The notes beneath the pieces were generated by a model. It saw only the letters and a program-made list of their open reading frames with translations, was not told where the DNA came from and did no database searches. Both the position numbers and the translations under genes were made by a program. 64,000 nucleotides of DNA, from NCBI RefSeq assembly GCF_002101705.1, contig NZ_LQPC01000026.1, positions 124,001 to 188,000 of the forward strand. Reading direction: 5' to 3'. This DNA is from Mycolicibacterium iranicum. Lineage in GTDB: Bacteria > Actinomycetota > Actinomycetes > Mycobacteriales > Mycobacteriaceae. This document shows positions 16,727 through 25,993 of the stretch, in pieces. How positions within the stretch are numbered: the first letter of the stretch is position 1; every line of letters starts with the position of its first letter.

Positions 16727-16942
16727 TCAAAGCCGGTACATCTCCCGTCGCATCGCCGAATTCTCCAGGAACGCATCGCGTGCCGGTGCGTACGTGCGCC
16801 GCTTCCTGAGGTCGGGGCGAGTCTTCGCCTCCACCTCGACGGAGACGGACTCGACCGTCAGGTTCGGGCTTCGGCCAAGGAACCCAGCCCACAGCCAATG
16901 CGGCCATCCCCGGAATCCGGTGATCCCTGTTATCCCAGCCAT
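16727..16942 (-). CDS. Small hypothetical protein (71 aa)
   Basis: Starts MAGITGITGFRGWPHWLWAG at an ATG preceded by GAAGGG, seven bases away. The N-terminal 25 residues are Trp/Gly-rich and the rest is charged (VSVEVEAKTRPDLRKRRTYA). Roughly three quarters of third codon positions are G or C, which supports coding. It is divergent from the HxlR regulator gene across an AT-rich promoter region, so it may be the regulated target. I do not recognise the family. Confidence 0.42.
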   Translation of the reverse strand: MAGITGITGFRGWPHWLWAGFLGRSPNLTVESVSVEVEAKTRPDLRKRRTYAPARDAFLENSAMRREMYRL

Positions 16943-17054
16943 GACGTCACCCTTCTTTCGCAGTTCAGCGCCTTGCGCTTATAAAACTGGAACGTAACAT
17001 AAGATTTAGAAGTAGAAAACAGATAATTGAGTTGAAGTCGGAAACAGGAGTGCG
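16943..17054 (+). promoter_or_regulatory. AT-rich divergent promoter region of the HxlR regulator
   Basis: The stretch from about 16978 to 17040 is markedly AT-rich for this genome. A possible promoter for the regulator is TTGCGC at about 16973 and TAACAT at about 16995 with a 16-base spacer. AGGAG lies before the ATG at 17055. The same region must serve the small minus-strand gene if that is real. Confidence 0.4.
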
Positions 17055-17741
17055 ATGGGTACGCTTGCCGACGTGTCGAGACGGACCTACGGGCAGTACT
17101 GCGGGCTTGCTCATGCACTCGATGTGGTGGGCGAGCGCTGGACGCTGCTGATCGTGCGCGAGCTGGCCTCTGGACCGAAGCGCTACAGCGAGCTGGCCGA
17201 CGCGCTGGCCGGCATCGGCACGTCCTTGCTGGCCAGCCGGGTCCGACAGCTGGAGTCCGACGGCGTCGTCACGCGGCGGCTGGCACTCGACCAGCCCGGC
17301 TCGGCCGTCGTCTACGAATTATCCGACGCTGGAAGGGAACTCGCGGCCGCCGTCGTCCCGCTCGCGATGTGGGGCGCTCGGCACCAGATGAAGGACGCCG
17401 ACGTCGACGAGGAAGCATTCCGCGCCGAGTGGCTGCTGAGCTTCCTGGCTGCCGACGTCCGCCGCGACGGCCCACACGACCTCAACGCCGTCTACGAATT
17501 CCGCATCGACGACAGCGTGGCGTGCCTCCGCCTGCTCGACGGCCGAGTGACCGTGACCCCGGGCCCGCCGGCGACAACCGGCGACGTGACGGTGCGTGCG
17601 TCGGCCTCGACGGTGGCGTCGATCGTGGGCCGCAAGATCGCCGTCCACGACGCGCTGGCGGACGGGCGTCTCGAGGTGACCGGTGAACCCGCGGCCGTCG
17701 CGGCGCTCGTCGGCGTCATCGAAAAGCGCCTCGCCCGATAG
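17055..17741 (+). CDS. HxlR-family transcriptional regulator with C-terminal SCP2-like domain
   Basis: A 228-residue protein. Residues 10-105 are a winged-helix HxlR/MarR-like DNA-binding domain with the family Cys near the N-terminus (QYCGLAHALDVVGERWTLLIV) and RYSELADAL recognition region. Residues about 130-228 resemble a sterol-carrier-like (SCP2) ligand-binding domain (VRASASTVASIVGRK...LADGRLEVTGE), a combination common in actinobacteria. The Cys may sense electrophiles or oxidants. It probably controls itself or the divergent small gene. It is followed by a long palindrome (17771-17833). Confidence 0.85.
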   Translation: MGTLADVSRRTYGQYCGLAHALDVVGERWTLLIVRELASGPKRYSELADALAGIGTSLLASRVRQLESDGVVTRRLALDQPGSAVVYELSDAGRELAAAVVPLAMWGARHQMKDADVDEEAFRAEWLLSFLAADVRRDGPHDLNAVYEFRIDDSVACLRLLDGRVTVTPGPPATTGDVTVRASASTVASIVGRKIAVHDALADGRLEVTGEPAAVAALVGVIEKRLAR

Positions 17742-17770
17742 GCCAATACCTCGCGCGGTAGGCCGCACCC

Positions 17771-17833
17771 CGCCGAAACTGCATTCCGTGCGGTGTTTCG
17801 GGCGGAAACACCGCACGGAATGCAGTTTCGGCG
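17771..17833. repeat. Perfect 29-bp palindrome, CGCCGAAACTGCATTCC family (copy 1)
   Basis: Two perfect 29-base arms beginning CGCCGAAACTGCATTCCGTG enclose a 5-base loop (GGGCG). It lies 29 bases after the HxlR gene and 82 bases before the aldehyde dehydrogenase. The outer 17 bases recur exactly at 26932-26994 and 50113-50175. It probably terminates transcription in both directions and belongs to a dispersed palindromic repeat family. Confidence 0.85.
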
Positions 17834-17914
17834 AGGTGATTGATGCCCTTAGTGCATCAGTGATGTGCGAATCGGTCTTGGACAGGCATGGATATCGCTC
17901 CTACCGTTTAAGGC

Positions 17915-19504
17915 ATGACTGCGACGATCCCAGGAACTCTCACCGGAGAGATGCTCATCGCCGGCACGCCCGTCCGGGGCGCCGGCACGGAAGTTCGCGC
18001 CTTCAACCCCGCCTCCGGCGAAACGTTGGAACCGGCCTACCGGCACGGCGATGCCACGCACGTCGACACCGCGTGCGCCGCGGCCGCCGAGGCGTTCGCC
18101 GCCTATCGCTCGACCACCTCGGAACAGCGCGCCCAGTTCCTCGAGGCGATCGCCATCAACATCGAGGCGATCACAGACGATCTGATCCCCCGCGCCGTCG
18201 CCGAGTCCGGACTGCCGCAGGCCCGCATCACCGGTGAGGTCGGCCGCACCACCGGCCAGCTTCGCCTGTTCGCCTCGGTGCTGCGTGAGGGCAGCTGGAA
18301 CGGCGCCCGCATCGACACCGCACTTCCTGATCGCAGCCCGCTGCCCCGCCCCGACCTGCGCCAGCGGTACATCCCGCTCGGGCCCGTCGCAGTGTTCAGT
18401 GCCTCCAACTTCCCGCTCGCCTTCTCGGTCGCCGGTGGCGATACGGCGTCGGCCCTCGCCTCGGGTTGCCCGGTGGTGGTCAAGGCCCATGACGCCCACC
18501 CCGGCACCTCCGAGCTCGTCGCCCGTGCGATCACCGACGCCGTCGCAACGTCCGGACTGCCCGCGGGCACCTTCTCGCTGCTGTTCGGCAGCGGCCCCGA
18601 GCTCGGCATCGCGCTCGTCACCGACCCGCGTATCAAGGCGGTCGGGTTCACCGGATCCCGTTCCGGCGGACTCGCCCTTGTCGCCGCGGCCGCGGCGCGG
18701 CCTGAGCCGATCCCGGTGTACGCCGAGATGAGCTCCATCAACCCGGTGTTCCTCCTCGACGGCGCGCTGAACTCTCGCGGTGCTGAGCTCGGCACAGCGT
18801 TCGTCGGCTCGCTGACGATGGGATCGGGCCAGTTCTGCACCAACCCCGGTCTCGTGATCGCCGTCGACGGCCCGGGACTCGACAGCTTCGTGGCCGCCGC
18901 CGCCGAAGCTCTTGCCGCCTCACCCGCAACCCCGATGCTGACACCGACCATCGCACGCAACTACACCTCGGGTGTCGAATCACTGTCCCAGGAAGCCGAA
19001 CTGATCGTCCGCGGACAAGCGGGCAGCGAAACCTGCGGCCAGGCAGCATTGTTCACCACCGATGCGGCCAGCTTCCTGGCCTCGGATGCGTTGCAGGCCG
19101 AAGTTTTCGGTGCGTCGAGCCTGATCGTGCGCTGCACCGACGCCGACGACTTGCGCGCCGTCGCCGACGGCATCGAAGGCCAGCTGACCGTGACGGTGCA
19201 CGCCGACGAGTCCGACCTCGACGCGGCCGCCAAACTCCTTCCGGTGCTGGAGCTCAAGGCCGGCCGGATCCTGTTCGGCGGCTGGCCGACCGGGGTCGAG
19301 GTAAGCCACGCGATGGTGCACGGCGGACCGTTCCCCGCCACCTCGGATTCCCGCACCACGTCCGTCGGCTCCCGCGCGATCGAGCGCTTCCTGCGTCCCG
19401 TCTGCTACCAGAACGTCCCGACGTCGTTGCTGCCCAGTGCAATCGCCGACGGCAACCCCGACAAACTGTGGCGTCGCATCGACGGCCAGCTCCGCCAAGA
19501 CTGA
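17915..19504 (+). CDS. 2-oxoglutarate semialdehyde dehydrogenase (aldehyde dehydrogenase, NADP+)
   Basis: A 529-residue aldehyde dehydrogenase superfamily protein. The catalytic Cys is in [10 protein letters not shown], the base Glu in YAEMSSINP, and the cofactor-binding Asn in [10 protein letters not shown]. The long form with GFTGSRSGG is typical of ketoglutarate semialdehyde dehydrogenase (EC 1.2.1.26), the last step of glucarate/galactarate breakdown. KdgD follows after 30 bases, and a glucarate dehydratase homologue after that, which supports this substrate. The ATG at 17915 has AAGG four bases before it. Confidence 0.88.
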   Translation: MTATIPGTLTGEMLIAGTPVRGAGTEVRAFNPASGETLEPAYRHGDATHVDTACAAAAEAFAAYRSTTSEQRAQFLEAIAINIEAITDDLIPRAVAESGLPQARITGEVGRTTGQLRLFASVLREGSWNGARIDTALPDRSPLPRPDLRQRYIPLGPVAVFSASNFPLAFSVAGGDTASALASGCPVVVKAHDAHPGTSELVARAITDAVATSGLPAGTFSLLFGSGPELGIALVTDPRIKAVGFTGSRSGGLALVAAAAARPEPIPVYAEMSSINPVFLLDGALNSRGAELGTAFVGSLTMGSGQFCTNPGLVIAVDGPGLDSFVAAAAEALAASPATPMLTPTIARNYTSGVESLSQEAELIVRGQAGSETCGQAALFTTDAASFLASDALQAEVFGASSLIVRCTDADDLRAVADGIEGQLTVTVHADESDLDAAAKLLPVLELKAGRILFGGWPTGVEVSHAMVHGGPFPATSDSRTTSVGSRAIERFLRPVCYQNVPTSLLPSAIADGNPDKLWRRIDGQLRQD

Positions 19505-19534
19505 CCCCAATTCCCAACCCGCGAAAGGCCTGTA

Positions 19535-20464
19535 ATGCGTCCCGACTTTGACGGCGTCCTGTTCTTCCCCGTCACCCCGATGACCGCTTCCGGTGACGTC
19601 GATCTCGACGCTCTCGCCCAGCACATCGCCAAGGGTGTCGAGGCCGGGCCCGGAGGCGTCTTCATCGCCTGCGGTACAGGCGAATTCCACGCACTCGAGG
19701 ACGAGGAGTTCGGCGCTGTCGTGCGGACCGCCGTCGACGTGGTCGCCGGACGGGTCCCGGTCTACGCGGGTGCCGGCGGCTCGGTGGCACAGGCCAAGCG
19801 TTTCGCCCTGGCCGCTAAGGCCGCAGGTGCCGACGGCCTCCTGCTGCTGCCGCCGTATCTCGTCGAGGTCCCGCAGCCGGGGCTCGTCGACTACACCCGC
19901 GCCGTGGCCGAAACGACCGATCTGCCCGTCATCGTCTACAACCGCAACAATGCGCGCTTCACCGAAGCGTCGGCGGTCGCCGTCGCCAAGATTCCCAATG
20001 TGGTCGGATTCAAGGACGGCACAGGCAATTTCGATCAGGTCGCCCGCATCGTCGCGGCCGTCACCACCCAGGTAGACCCCGACTTCCTGTTCTTCAACGG
20101 GCTGCCGACCGCCGAGACTACGCAGCTGGCCTACCGCGCGATCGGTGTCCCGCTGTACTCGTCGGCGACGTTCGCCTTCGCGCCCGACCTCGCGCTGGCG
20201 TTCTACAACGCCCTGGAGTCCGGCAACACGCAGCTGGCCGGCGCGCTGCTCAACGCGTTCTTCATCCCGCTGGTGCGACTGCGCGACACCGTTCCCGGCT
20301 ACGCGGTCTCGCTCGTCAAGGCCGGCGTGACCATGGAAGGAGTACCGGCCGGACCGGTGCGCCCGCCGCTGGTCATGCCCAGCACCGAAGACCTCACCGA
20401 GCTCGCCTCCATCGTCGCTGCCGGCCGCGCCGTCCTGGCCGACGCGCTGACCCAGGTCGTCTGA
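19535..20464 (+). CDS. kdgD: 5-dehydro-4-deoxyglucarate dehydratase (KdgD)
   Basis: A 309-residue DapA-family lyase converting 5-keto-4-deoxyglucarate to 2-oxoglutarate semialdehyde with loss of water and CO2 (EC 4.2.1.41). The Schiff-base Lys is in VGFKDGTGN, the catalytic Tyr in VIVYNRNN and the active-site loop in CGTGEFHAL. Length is normal for the family. AAAGG precedes the ATG. It sits between the semialdehyde dehydrogenase that uses its product and a glucarate dehydratase homologue that makes its substrate. Confidence 0.92.
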   Translation: MRPDFDGVLFFPVTPMTASGDVDLDALAQHIAKGVEAGPGGVFIACGTGEFHALEDEEFGAVVRTAVDVVAGRVPVYAGAGGSVAQAKRFALAAKAAGADGLLLLPPYLVEVPQPGLVDYTRAVAETTDLPVIVYNRNNARFTEASAVAVAKIPNVVGFKDGTGNFDQVARIVAAVTTQVDPDFLFFNGLPTAETTQLAYRAIGVPLYSSATFAFAPDLALAFYNALESGNTQLAGALLNAFFIPLVRLRDTVPGYAVSLVKAGVTMEGVPAGPVRPPLVMPSTEDLTELASIVAAGRAVLADALTQVV

Positions 20465-20468
20465 GGTC

Positions 20469-21728
20469 GTGGCCCAGATCCGCATCACCGGCGCACGCAT
20501 CACACCCGTCGCGTTCGCCGATCCGCCACTGCTGAACACCGTCGGGGTGCACCAGACCTACGCGTTGCGCGCGATCATTCAGCTCGACACCGATGCGGGA
20601 CTGGTCGGCCTTGGCGAGACCTACGCCGACACTCGACACCTTTCCCGGCTGCAGGCCGCCGCCGAGGCAATCGCCGGTCTGGATGTGTTCTCACTCAACC
20701 TCATCCGCGCAGCCATCGACACGCGACTCAAAGGTGACACCGCCGCGGTAGGCACCGCCGGCATGATCACCACCGCGTCAGCGGTGGATCAAGTGCTGTC
20801 GCCGTTCGAGGTGGCATGCCTCGACGTGCAGGGACAGTCACTCGGCCGGCCCGTCTCGGACCTGCTGGGGGGTAAGGTCCGAGACGCGGTGCCGTTCAGC
20901 GCGTACCTGTTCTACAAGTGGGCGGCCCACCCCGGCCAGGAGCCGGACTCCTTCGGCGAGGCGCTGGATCCCGACGGACTGGTCGCCCAGGCCCGTCGCA
21001 TCGTCGGTGAATACGGCTTCACCGCAATCAAACTCAAGGGCGGCGTCTTTGCACCCGAGGAGGAGATGGCGGCGATCGAAGCACTTGCGGGTGAATTCCC
21101 CGGCATGCCCCTGCGCCTCGACCCCAACGCGGCCTGGACACCGCAGACCTCGGTCAAGGTTGCTTCCGGACTGGCCGGCATCCTCGAGTACCTGGAAGAC
21201 CCGACGCCCGGACTCGACGGCATGGCCGAGGTGGCTGCACAGTCCCCCATGCCGCTGGCGACCAATATGTGCGTCGTGGCCTTCGACCAGCTGGCACCGG
21301 CAGTCGACAAAAAGTCTGTGCGCGTGGTTCTTTCGGATCACCACTACTGGGGCGGCCTGCAGCGCTCCCGCCTGCTTGCCGGCATCTGCGACACCTTCGG
21401 ACTCGGGCTGTCCATGCACTCGAACTCGCACCTGGGCATCAGCCTGGCCGCGATGGTGCACCTGGCCGGTGCAACGCCCAACCTCACCTACGCCTGCGAC
21501 ACGCACTGGCCGTGGAAGACCGAGGACGTCGTCAAGAACGGTGCGCTGACCTTCGTCGACGGGTCCGTGCCGGTGCCCACCGCGCCCGGGCTGGGTGTCG
21601 AGATCGACGACGACGCACTCAACGCGCTGCACGAGCAGTACGTCCGCTGCGGCATCCGTGAGCGCGACGACACCGGCTACATGCGCGCCGTCGACCCGTC
21701 CTTCGAGTTGGCCAGTCCGCGCTGGTGA
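20469..21728 (+). CDS. Glucarate dehydratase-like enolase-superfamily enzyme
   Basis: A 419-residue enolase-superfamily acid-sugar dehydratase. The KLKGG motif carries the basic Lys, DPNAAWT and EDPTPG carry metal ligands, and HSNSHLG carries the catalytic His, as in glucarate dehydratases. It is only distantly similar to the GudD at 47791-49140 and belongs to a separate, actinobacterial branch. It starts with GTG four bases after kdgD, so it is co-translated. Substrate could be D-glucarate or a related diacid such as galactarate or idarate. Confidence 0.85.
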   Translation: MAQIRITGARITPVAFADPPLLNTVGVHQTYALRAIIQLDTDAGLVGLGETYADTRHLSRLQAAAEAIAGLDVFSLNLIRAAIDTRLKGDTAAVGTAGMITTASAVDQVLSPFEVACLDVQGQSLGRPVSDLLGGKVRDAVPFSAYLFYKWAAHPGQEPDSFGEALDPDGLVAQARRIVGEYGFTAIKLKGGVFAPEEEMAAIEALAGEFPGMPLRLDPNAAWTPQTSVKVASGLAGILEYLEDPTPGLDGMAEVAAQSPMPLATNMCVVAFDQLAPAVDKKSVRVVLSDHHYWGGLQRSRLLAGICDTFGLGLSMHSNSHLGISLAAMVHLAGATPNLTYACDTHWPWKTEDVVKNGALTFVDGSVPVPTAPGLGVEIDDDALNALHEQYVRCGIRERDDTGYMRAVDPSFELASPRW

Positions 21729-21768
21729 ATCCGCCCCCGGGCCCGGCCCGGGGTCCTACGGTTGGCCC

Positions 21769-22239
21769 ATGACAGATCAGCCGGCCATCGATGCCGCACA
21801 CCCACCGGACGTCATGCTGTCGGTGGTCAACCCCACCCTGAAAGTGTTGCTGAGGACCCCGCTGGGCGGGCTCATCGGCGACTTCATGCTCATCAGCTTC
21901 ACCGGCCGCAAGTCCGGCAAGAAGTACGCCACCCCGGTCAGCGCGCACCGGATCGACGGCGCCCTCTACGTCATCCTGGAAGCGCAGTGGAAGCACAACT
22001 TCCGCGGCGGCGCCGATGCGCAGGTGTCGTTCCGCGGTAAGACCCGCACGATGCGGGGTGAACTCATCACCGACAAGGCGACCGTCGCCGAGATCTGCGA
22101 GCGGATCGCGACGTCCTACGGCGCCAAGAAGGCGCAACGCCAGATGGGCATGAAATTCCGCGATGACCGTCTGCCCACCGTGGCGGAATGGACGGAGGCG
22201 GCAGGCCGGCTGAAGATCGCGGCGATCAAGCTCAGCTGA
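21769..22239 (+). CDS. DUF385/Ddn-like F420-dependent nitroreductase family protein
   Basis: A 156-residue split beta-barrel protein (LISFTGRKSGKKYATPVS and WKHNFRGGADAQVSFRGK) of the mycobacterial family that includes deazaflavin (F420)-dependent Ddn. Members reduce quinones or nitro compounds at the membrane; others have no known activity. The ATG at 21769 is used; the longer upstream frame is a shadow. It follows the dehydratase after 40 bases and overlaps the convergent TetR gene by eight bases at the stop codons. Confidence 0.8.
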   Translation: MTDQPAIDAAHPPDVMLSVVNPTLKVLLRTPLGGLIGDFMLISFTGRKSGKKYATPVSAHRIDGALYVILEAQWKHNFRGGADAQVSFRGKTRTMRGELITDKATVAEICERIATSYGAKKAQRQMGMKFRDDRLPTVAEWTEAAGRLKIAAIKLS

Positions 22240-22897
22240 GCTCTTCGCCCAGTCTCAGCCGGGCCACCTCGGCGGCGCCGTTTCCGGTAATCAGCCACAG
22301 CGCCGTGAGGCTGGAGATCAGGTCGTCGACCGAAACCTTCGCCCTTCCGTCGACGAACGCCAAGATGGCGTCCGCGGTGCCGCCGATCAGGAACGCCGGC
22401 GCCACCTGCGCCAGCGGATCGCGCTCGAGCTCGACGTCGTGGATGGTGCGGGCATGCGCCATCAGCACGCCCGTCAGACCGACCATGACCGCGCTGCGAT
22501 GCTGGTGCAGCACAGGAGAACTCGTCACGCCGCCGAGGAGTACGCGGGCCCGCCGGGGGTCGGCCACGAGTGTGCGCACGAGCGCGTCGACCACCGCGGC
22601 CGCCTGCCCTGCCACGTCGTCGCTGCCGGCCTGCGTGAGCGCCGCCATCGTGGACGCGCGCACCTCGTCGGCGATGTCGTCGACGACGGCGGCACCGACC
22701 TCGTCGAGGCCGGCAAAACTCTCGTAAAAGTAACGCTTGTTCAATCCCGCTGCGGCACAGAGCTTCTCGACGGTGACGCTGCGCCATTCGTTGGCGACCA
22801 TGGCCTCGATCGCGGCGTCGAGCAGCGCTGAGCGCCTGCGCTCGCGGCGGGCCTCGGCGGACTGCCCACCGTAACTGCGTTGCGGCGTGGCGTGCAT
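22232..22897 (-). CDS. TetR-family transcriptional regulator
   Basis: A 221-residue repressor. Residues 15-65 hold the TetR helix-turn-helix (ALLDAAIEAMV, VTVEKLCAAAGLNKRYFYESF). The C-terminal domain is helical and ligand-binding. It is divergent from the three-gene operon at 23015-25904, with two tandem 18-base sites between them, so it very likely represses that operon. Gene order (TetR, SDR, CYP136) recalls M. tuberculosis Rv3057c-Rv3059. Confidence 0.88.
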   Translation of the reverse strand: MHATPQRSYGGQSAEARRERRRSALLDAAIEAMVANEWRSVTVEKLCAAAGLNKRYFYESFAGLDEVGAAVVDDIADEVRASTMAALTQAGSDDVAGQAAAVVDALVRTLVADPRRARVLLGGVTSSPVLHQHRSAVMVGLTGVLMAHARTIHDVELERDPLAQVAPAFLIGGTADAILAFVDGRAKVSVDDLISSLTALWLITGNGAAEVARLRLGEELS

Positions 22898-22959
22898 TGC
22901 ACGATATTCGCACCTTCACCAGCCGATCCGCCAACCCCCTTGACATGCATGCGCGCTTT

Positions 22960-23001
22960 TGGGACGGTTCTGTACCAGATATGTGGGACAGTTTCGTACC
23001 A
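22960..23001 (+). promoter_or_regulatory. Tandem operator sites for the divergent TetR
   Basis: Two direct copies of TGGGACrGTTyyGTACCA lie at 22960-22977 and 22984-23001, 24 bases start to start. Each copy is an imperfect palindrome (TGGGAC...GTACCA). They sit 13-55 bases before the ATG at 23015, where a bound TetR would block transcription. A TTGACA at 22940 may be part of the promoter, but no convincing -10 is correctly spaced. Confidence 0.65.
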
Positions 23002-23014
23002 AATAGGAGGTCAT

Positions 23015-23692
23015 ATGAGCGCCAGTGTCGAGTCGAAGCCGACAACCGTCATGAGGTCCGAGACAGTTCTCGGCGAGCTGCGTGAGATGGCCGAGACCGC
23101 ACCTGCGCTCGCCCGCCGGCTGGCCTGGGATTACCTGCGCGACCTCGGCGACAGGGCCAGACGCGACCAACTCGCCGAGCTGTTCGCCCGAGGCACCGCA
23201 CCCGAAGGTCCGAATGGAGCGATGGAAGGCCTGATCGTCGGCAACCTGTTCGGAATTCCCGAGGCGTACCTCGCCAATCCCCTGATGAAAATCGACCCCA
23301 CCTGGCGGGGCAAGACGTTCGACATCCGTTCGGGCACGGGCTTCAATCGGCTCAGCCCACTGGGCAAATACACCTTGCGCGCCGTCGCCCCGCACTACCG
23401 CGGACTGCGCACGGCCGGCTCGGAAACGATGGGTTTCGGATTCGATCACCGCATCGACACCGCGGCCATCCATCCCTACATCCCGGTGCGGGCCCTTGAC
23501 TATTCACCCGAGAAGTACGGCAACCCCAGCGTGCGGACCTTCCCGATCAAGCGCACCCGCGACGAGGTCGTCGAGCTGATCCCGGGCCTGTACCTGGGCC
23601 GCGCGCTGCTGACGATGCCCGACGGCGAGGTGCGCCTGATCGCCTACTTCGCACTGCGCGAGTTCAGCGACGAGCGCGGCGCGACAGCGTGA
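23015..23692 (+). CDS. Conserved hypothetical protein, first gene of P450 operon
   Basis: A 225-residue soluble protein starting MSASVESKPTTVMRSETVLG with AGGAGG four bases before the ATG. I do not recognise a family. Visible features are a helical N-terminal third and a beta-rich C-terminal half (GKTFDIRSGTGFNRLSPLGK, IPGLYLGRALL). It has no signal peptide or membrane segment. It overlaps the SDR by a GTGA junction and is under the tandem TetR sites, so it probably works in the same lipid or sterol-like modification as the SDR and P450. Confidence 0.75.
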   Translation: MSASVESKPTTVMRSETVLGELREMAETAPALARRLAWDYLRDLGDRARRDQLAELFARGTAPEGPNGAMEGLIVGNLFGIPEAYLANPLMKIDPTWRGKTFDIRSGTGFNRLSPLGKYTLRAVAPHYRGLRTAGSETMGFGFDHRIDTAAIHPYIPVRALDYSPEKYGNPSVRTFPIKRTRDEVVELIPGLYLGRALLTMPDGEVRLIAYFALREFSDERGATA

Positions 23693-24498
23693 TTCGCCTC
23701 GACGGAGCGGTCGCGTGTGTCACCGGGGGTGCACGCGGGATCGGCAAGGCCACCGCCGCAGACCTCGTCCGCCGAGGTGCCATCGTGTGGATCGGCGCCC
23801 TCGACCTGGCCGAAGCGGAACGAACGGCCGCCGAGATCGGCGCCCACGCAGCACAACTCGACGTCTGCGATCCCGGAAGCTTCGCCGACTTCCATGCCGC
23901 CGCCAGCGTGCACGGTCTACCGGCGATGCTGGTGAACAACGCGGGGATTCAGGTGATGGGCCCGTTCGCCGAGCAACGCCTCGACGTGTACCACCGGGAA
24001 GTCGCGGTCAACCTGATCGGGCCGATCAACGGGATGCACACTTTTCTGCCCGGAATGCTGGAGCGCAACCACGGCCACATCGTCAACATCTCCTCGATGG
24101 CGGCCAAGGTGACCACGCCCGGCATGTCGGTCTACAGCGCGACCAAGTACGCGGTCGCAGCCTTGTCACGGGCGGTACGCGCCGAAATCACCGGCAGCGC
24201 AGTCACGATCAGCACGGTCATGCCCACCGCGGTGCACACCGAGCTGACCGCGGGCGTGAGCCTCGCGCTGCTGCCCACCCGGGAGCCGGACGACGTGGCC
24301 ACAGCGATCGTCGACACCGCAGAACATTCCCGTCGCGAGATCACCGTGCCGCGGTGGCTCGCGGCGTTCGGAGTGGTGGAGGAGGTGGCGCCGGAGCCGC
24401 TGCTGCAGCGGCTCAAGCATCTCGCAACACTGCGCCAACCGCCGGGCCATTTCGATGCGGAAAGCAGACGCGGCTACCTGGACCGGATCGGGCAATGA
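23689..24498 (+). CDS. Short-chain dehydrogenase/reductase (SDR)
   Basis: A 269-residue NAD(P)-dependent oxidoreductase. The cofactor motif TGGARGIG is at residues 13-20, NNAG near 84, and the catalytic Ser-Tyr-Lys set in NISSM and YSATK. The GTG start overlaps the previous stop (GTGA), and its own TGA overlaps the P450 ATG (ATGA). The C-terminal 30 residues extend past the core fold. It likely oxidises or reduces an alcohol or ketone on the P450 substrate. Confidence 0.88.
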   Translation: MIRLDGAVACVTGGARGIGKATAADLVRRGAIVWIGALDLAEAERTAAEIGAHAAQLDVCDPGSFADFHAAASVHGLPAMLVNNAGIQVMGPFAEQRLDVYHREVAVNLIGPINGMHTFLPGMLERNHGHIVNISSMAAKVTTPGMSVYSATKYAVAALSRAVRAEITGSAVTISTVMPTAVHTELTAGVSLALLPTREPDDVATAIVDTAEHSRREITVPRWLAAFGVVEEVAPEPLLQRLKHLATLRQPPGHFDAESRRGYLDRIGQ

Positions 24499-25904
24499 TC
24501 ACCAAACACCAGCTGCAGGCGTTCGGCGCAACGCTGAGTGCCCGGTACCCCACCGTTGTGCAACCCTTGGCGACCCCGCCACCGGGATCCGGACTCAAGC
24601 CCGTGATGGGCGACTACGGCGTCCCGTTCCTCGGGCACATCATGAGCTCCATAGTCGAACCGCTCGACTTCGCACGGCGCCGCTACCAGCGGTACGGACC
24701 GGTGTCCTGGGCGGGCGGCGTCGGCTTCCGCATGGTCACGCTGATGGGACCGGAGGCGTTGGAGACGGTCTGGATCAACAAGGACAAGGCGTTCTCCAGT
24801 ACCCGCGGGTGGGCGCCGGTCATCGGTCCGTTCTTCCACCGGGGCATCATGCTGCTCGACTTCGACGAGCATCGAGACCACCGCCGCATCATGCAGCAGG
24901 CGTTCACCCGCACCGCGTTGTCCGGCTATCTCGAACTCATGCAACCGAGCATCGACCGCATGCTGAACTCCTGGCCCGCAACACAGACGATCCCGTTCTA
25001 CGACGCCATCAAGCACCTGCTGCTCGACCAGGCCACCGAAGTGTTCGTCGGTGCACACCTCGGGCCCGAATCCGACCAGCTGTCAGCCGATTTCGATGCC
25101 ACGGTGCGCGGCGGCCAGGCCATCGTGCGCGCCGACGTGCCCGGCGGTACGTGGGCCAGAGGCCTGCGGGCGCGTGAACGTCTCGAGGAGTACTTCCGCA
25201 AGCAGCTTCCCGACCGCCGCAGGAGCGACGGCGCTGACCTGTTCTCGATGCTGTGCCACAGCCGCGACGAGGACGGACTGCGATTCAGCGATCAGGACAT
25301 CGTCAACCACATGATCTTCCTGCTGATGGCCGCCCACGATACGAGCGCTATCGCGCTGTCGATGCTCACCTACGAATTGGGGCGAAACATCACATGGCAG
25401 AGGGCTTTACGTGACGAGGCTCTTGCACGACCCAACGATGCGCCTGCACTTGCCGATCTGGAGGACTACCCACTGCTCGATTTCGCGTTCAAAGAGATCC
25501 TGCGGATGTACGCGCCTGCGGGCACGTTGTTCCGCCAGACCGTCAAAAACACCGAGATCGCCGGTCATTACATCCCCAGGAAGAGCCAGGTGGCCATCAA
25601 CGTCTACGCGTCGATGCGTCTCCCCGACTGGTGGAAGGATCCGGATCGGTTCGACCCCGGCCGTTTTACCGACGCGGGGGCCTTCAACTCCGTCAGCCGC
25701 TACGTGTTCGCACCATTCGGCGGAGGCGCGCACAAGTGCATCGGTCAGCAGTTCGCGGACATGACGGTCAAGGCGACAATGCATCAGATCCTGCGACGCT
25801 TCGAGTGGTCCGTGCCATCGGGCTACATTCCGCGCATGACCTGGGGCACCGGGCCGACGCCTGCCGACGGGCTGCCGATGAGCGTGCGCCGGAGAACCGG
25901 CTGA
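24495..25904 (+). CDS. Cytochrome P450, CYP136 family-like
   Basis: A 469-residue P450. The I-helix AAHDTSA, ExxR motif KEILR and haem loop FGGGAHKCIG are intact. The segments PPPGSGLKPV, GPFFHRGIMLLDF and DIVNHMIFLLMAAHDTS match what I recall of M. tuberculosis CYP136 (Rv3059). The ATG overlaps the SDR stop (ATGA), completing a three-gene coupled operon. The substrate is unknown; electrons would come from an unlinked ferredoxin/reductase pair. Confidence 0.85.
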   Translation: MITKHQLQAFGATLSARYPTVVQPLATPPPGSGLKPVMGDYGVPFLGHIMSSIVEPLDFARRRYQRYGPVSWAGGVGFRMVTLMGPEALETVWINKDKAFSSTRGWAPVIGPFFHRGIMLLDFDEHRDHRRIMQQAFTRTALSGYLELMQPSIDRMLNSWPATQTIPFYDAIKHLLLDQATEVFVGAHLGPESDQLSADFDATVRGGQAIVRADVPGGTWARGLRARERLEEYFRKQLPDRRRSDGADLFSMLCHSRDEDGLRFSDQDIVNHMIFLLMAAHDTSAIALSMLTYELGRNITWQRALRDEALARPNDAPALADLEDYPLLDFAFKEILRMYAPAGTLFRQTVKNTEIAGHYIPRKSQVAINVYASMRLPDWWKDPDRFDPGRFTDAGAFNSVSRYVFAPFGGGAHKCIGQQFADMTVKATMHQILRRFEWSVPSGYIPRMTWGTGPTPADGLPMSVRRRTG

Positions 25905-25993
25905 TCCAGAATTCGTCATCCAGCACTTCGCGACCAACCTAAACTGATGCCTGCCCGCTCTAAGTCGAGCGGTTTCGATACGAGGAGTGCATC

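Noticed and set aside
16472..16997. Overlapping plus-strand frames upstream of the HxlR gene
   Set aside because: Several frames are open at once, none has a ribosome binding site, and the minus-strand 71-codon frame fits better by start signal and third-position bias.
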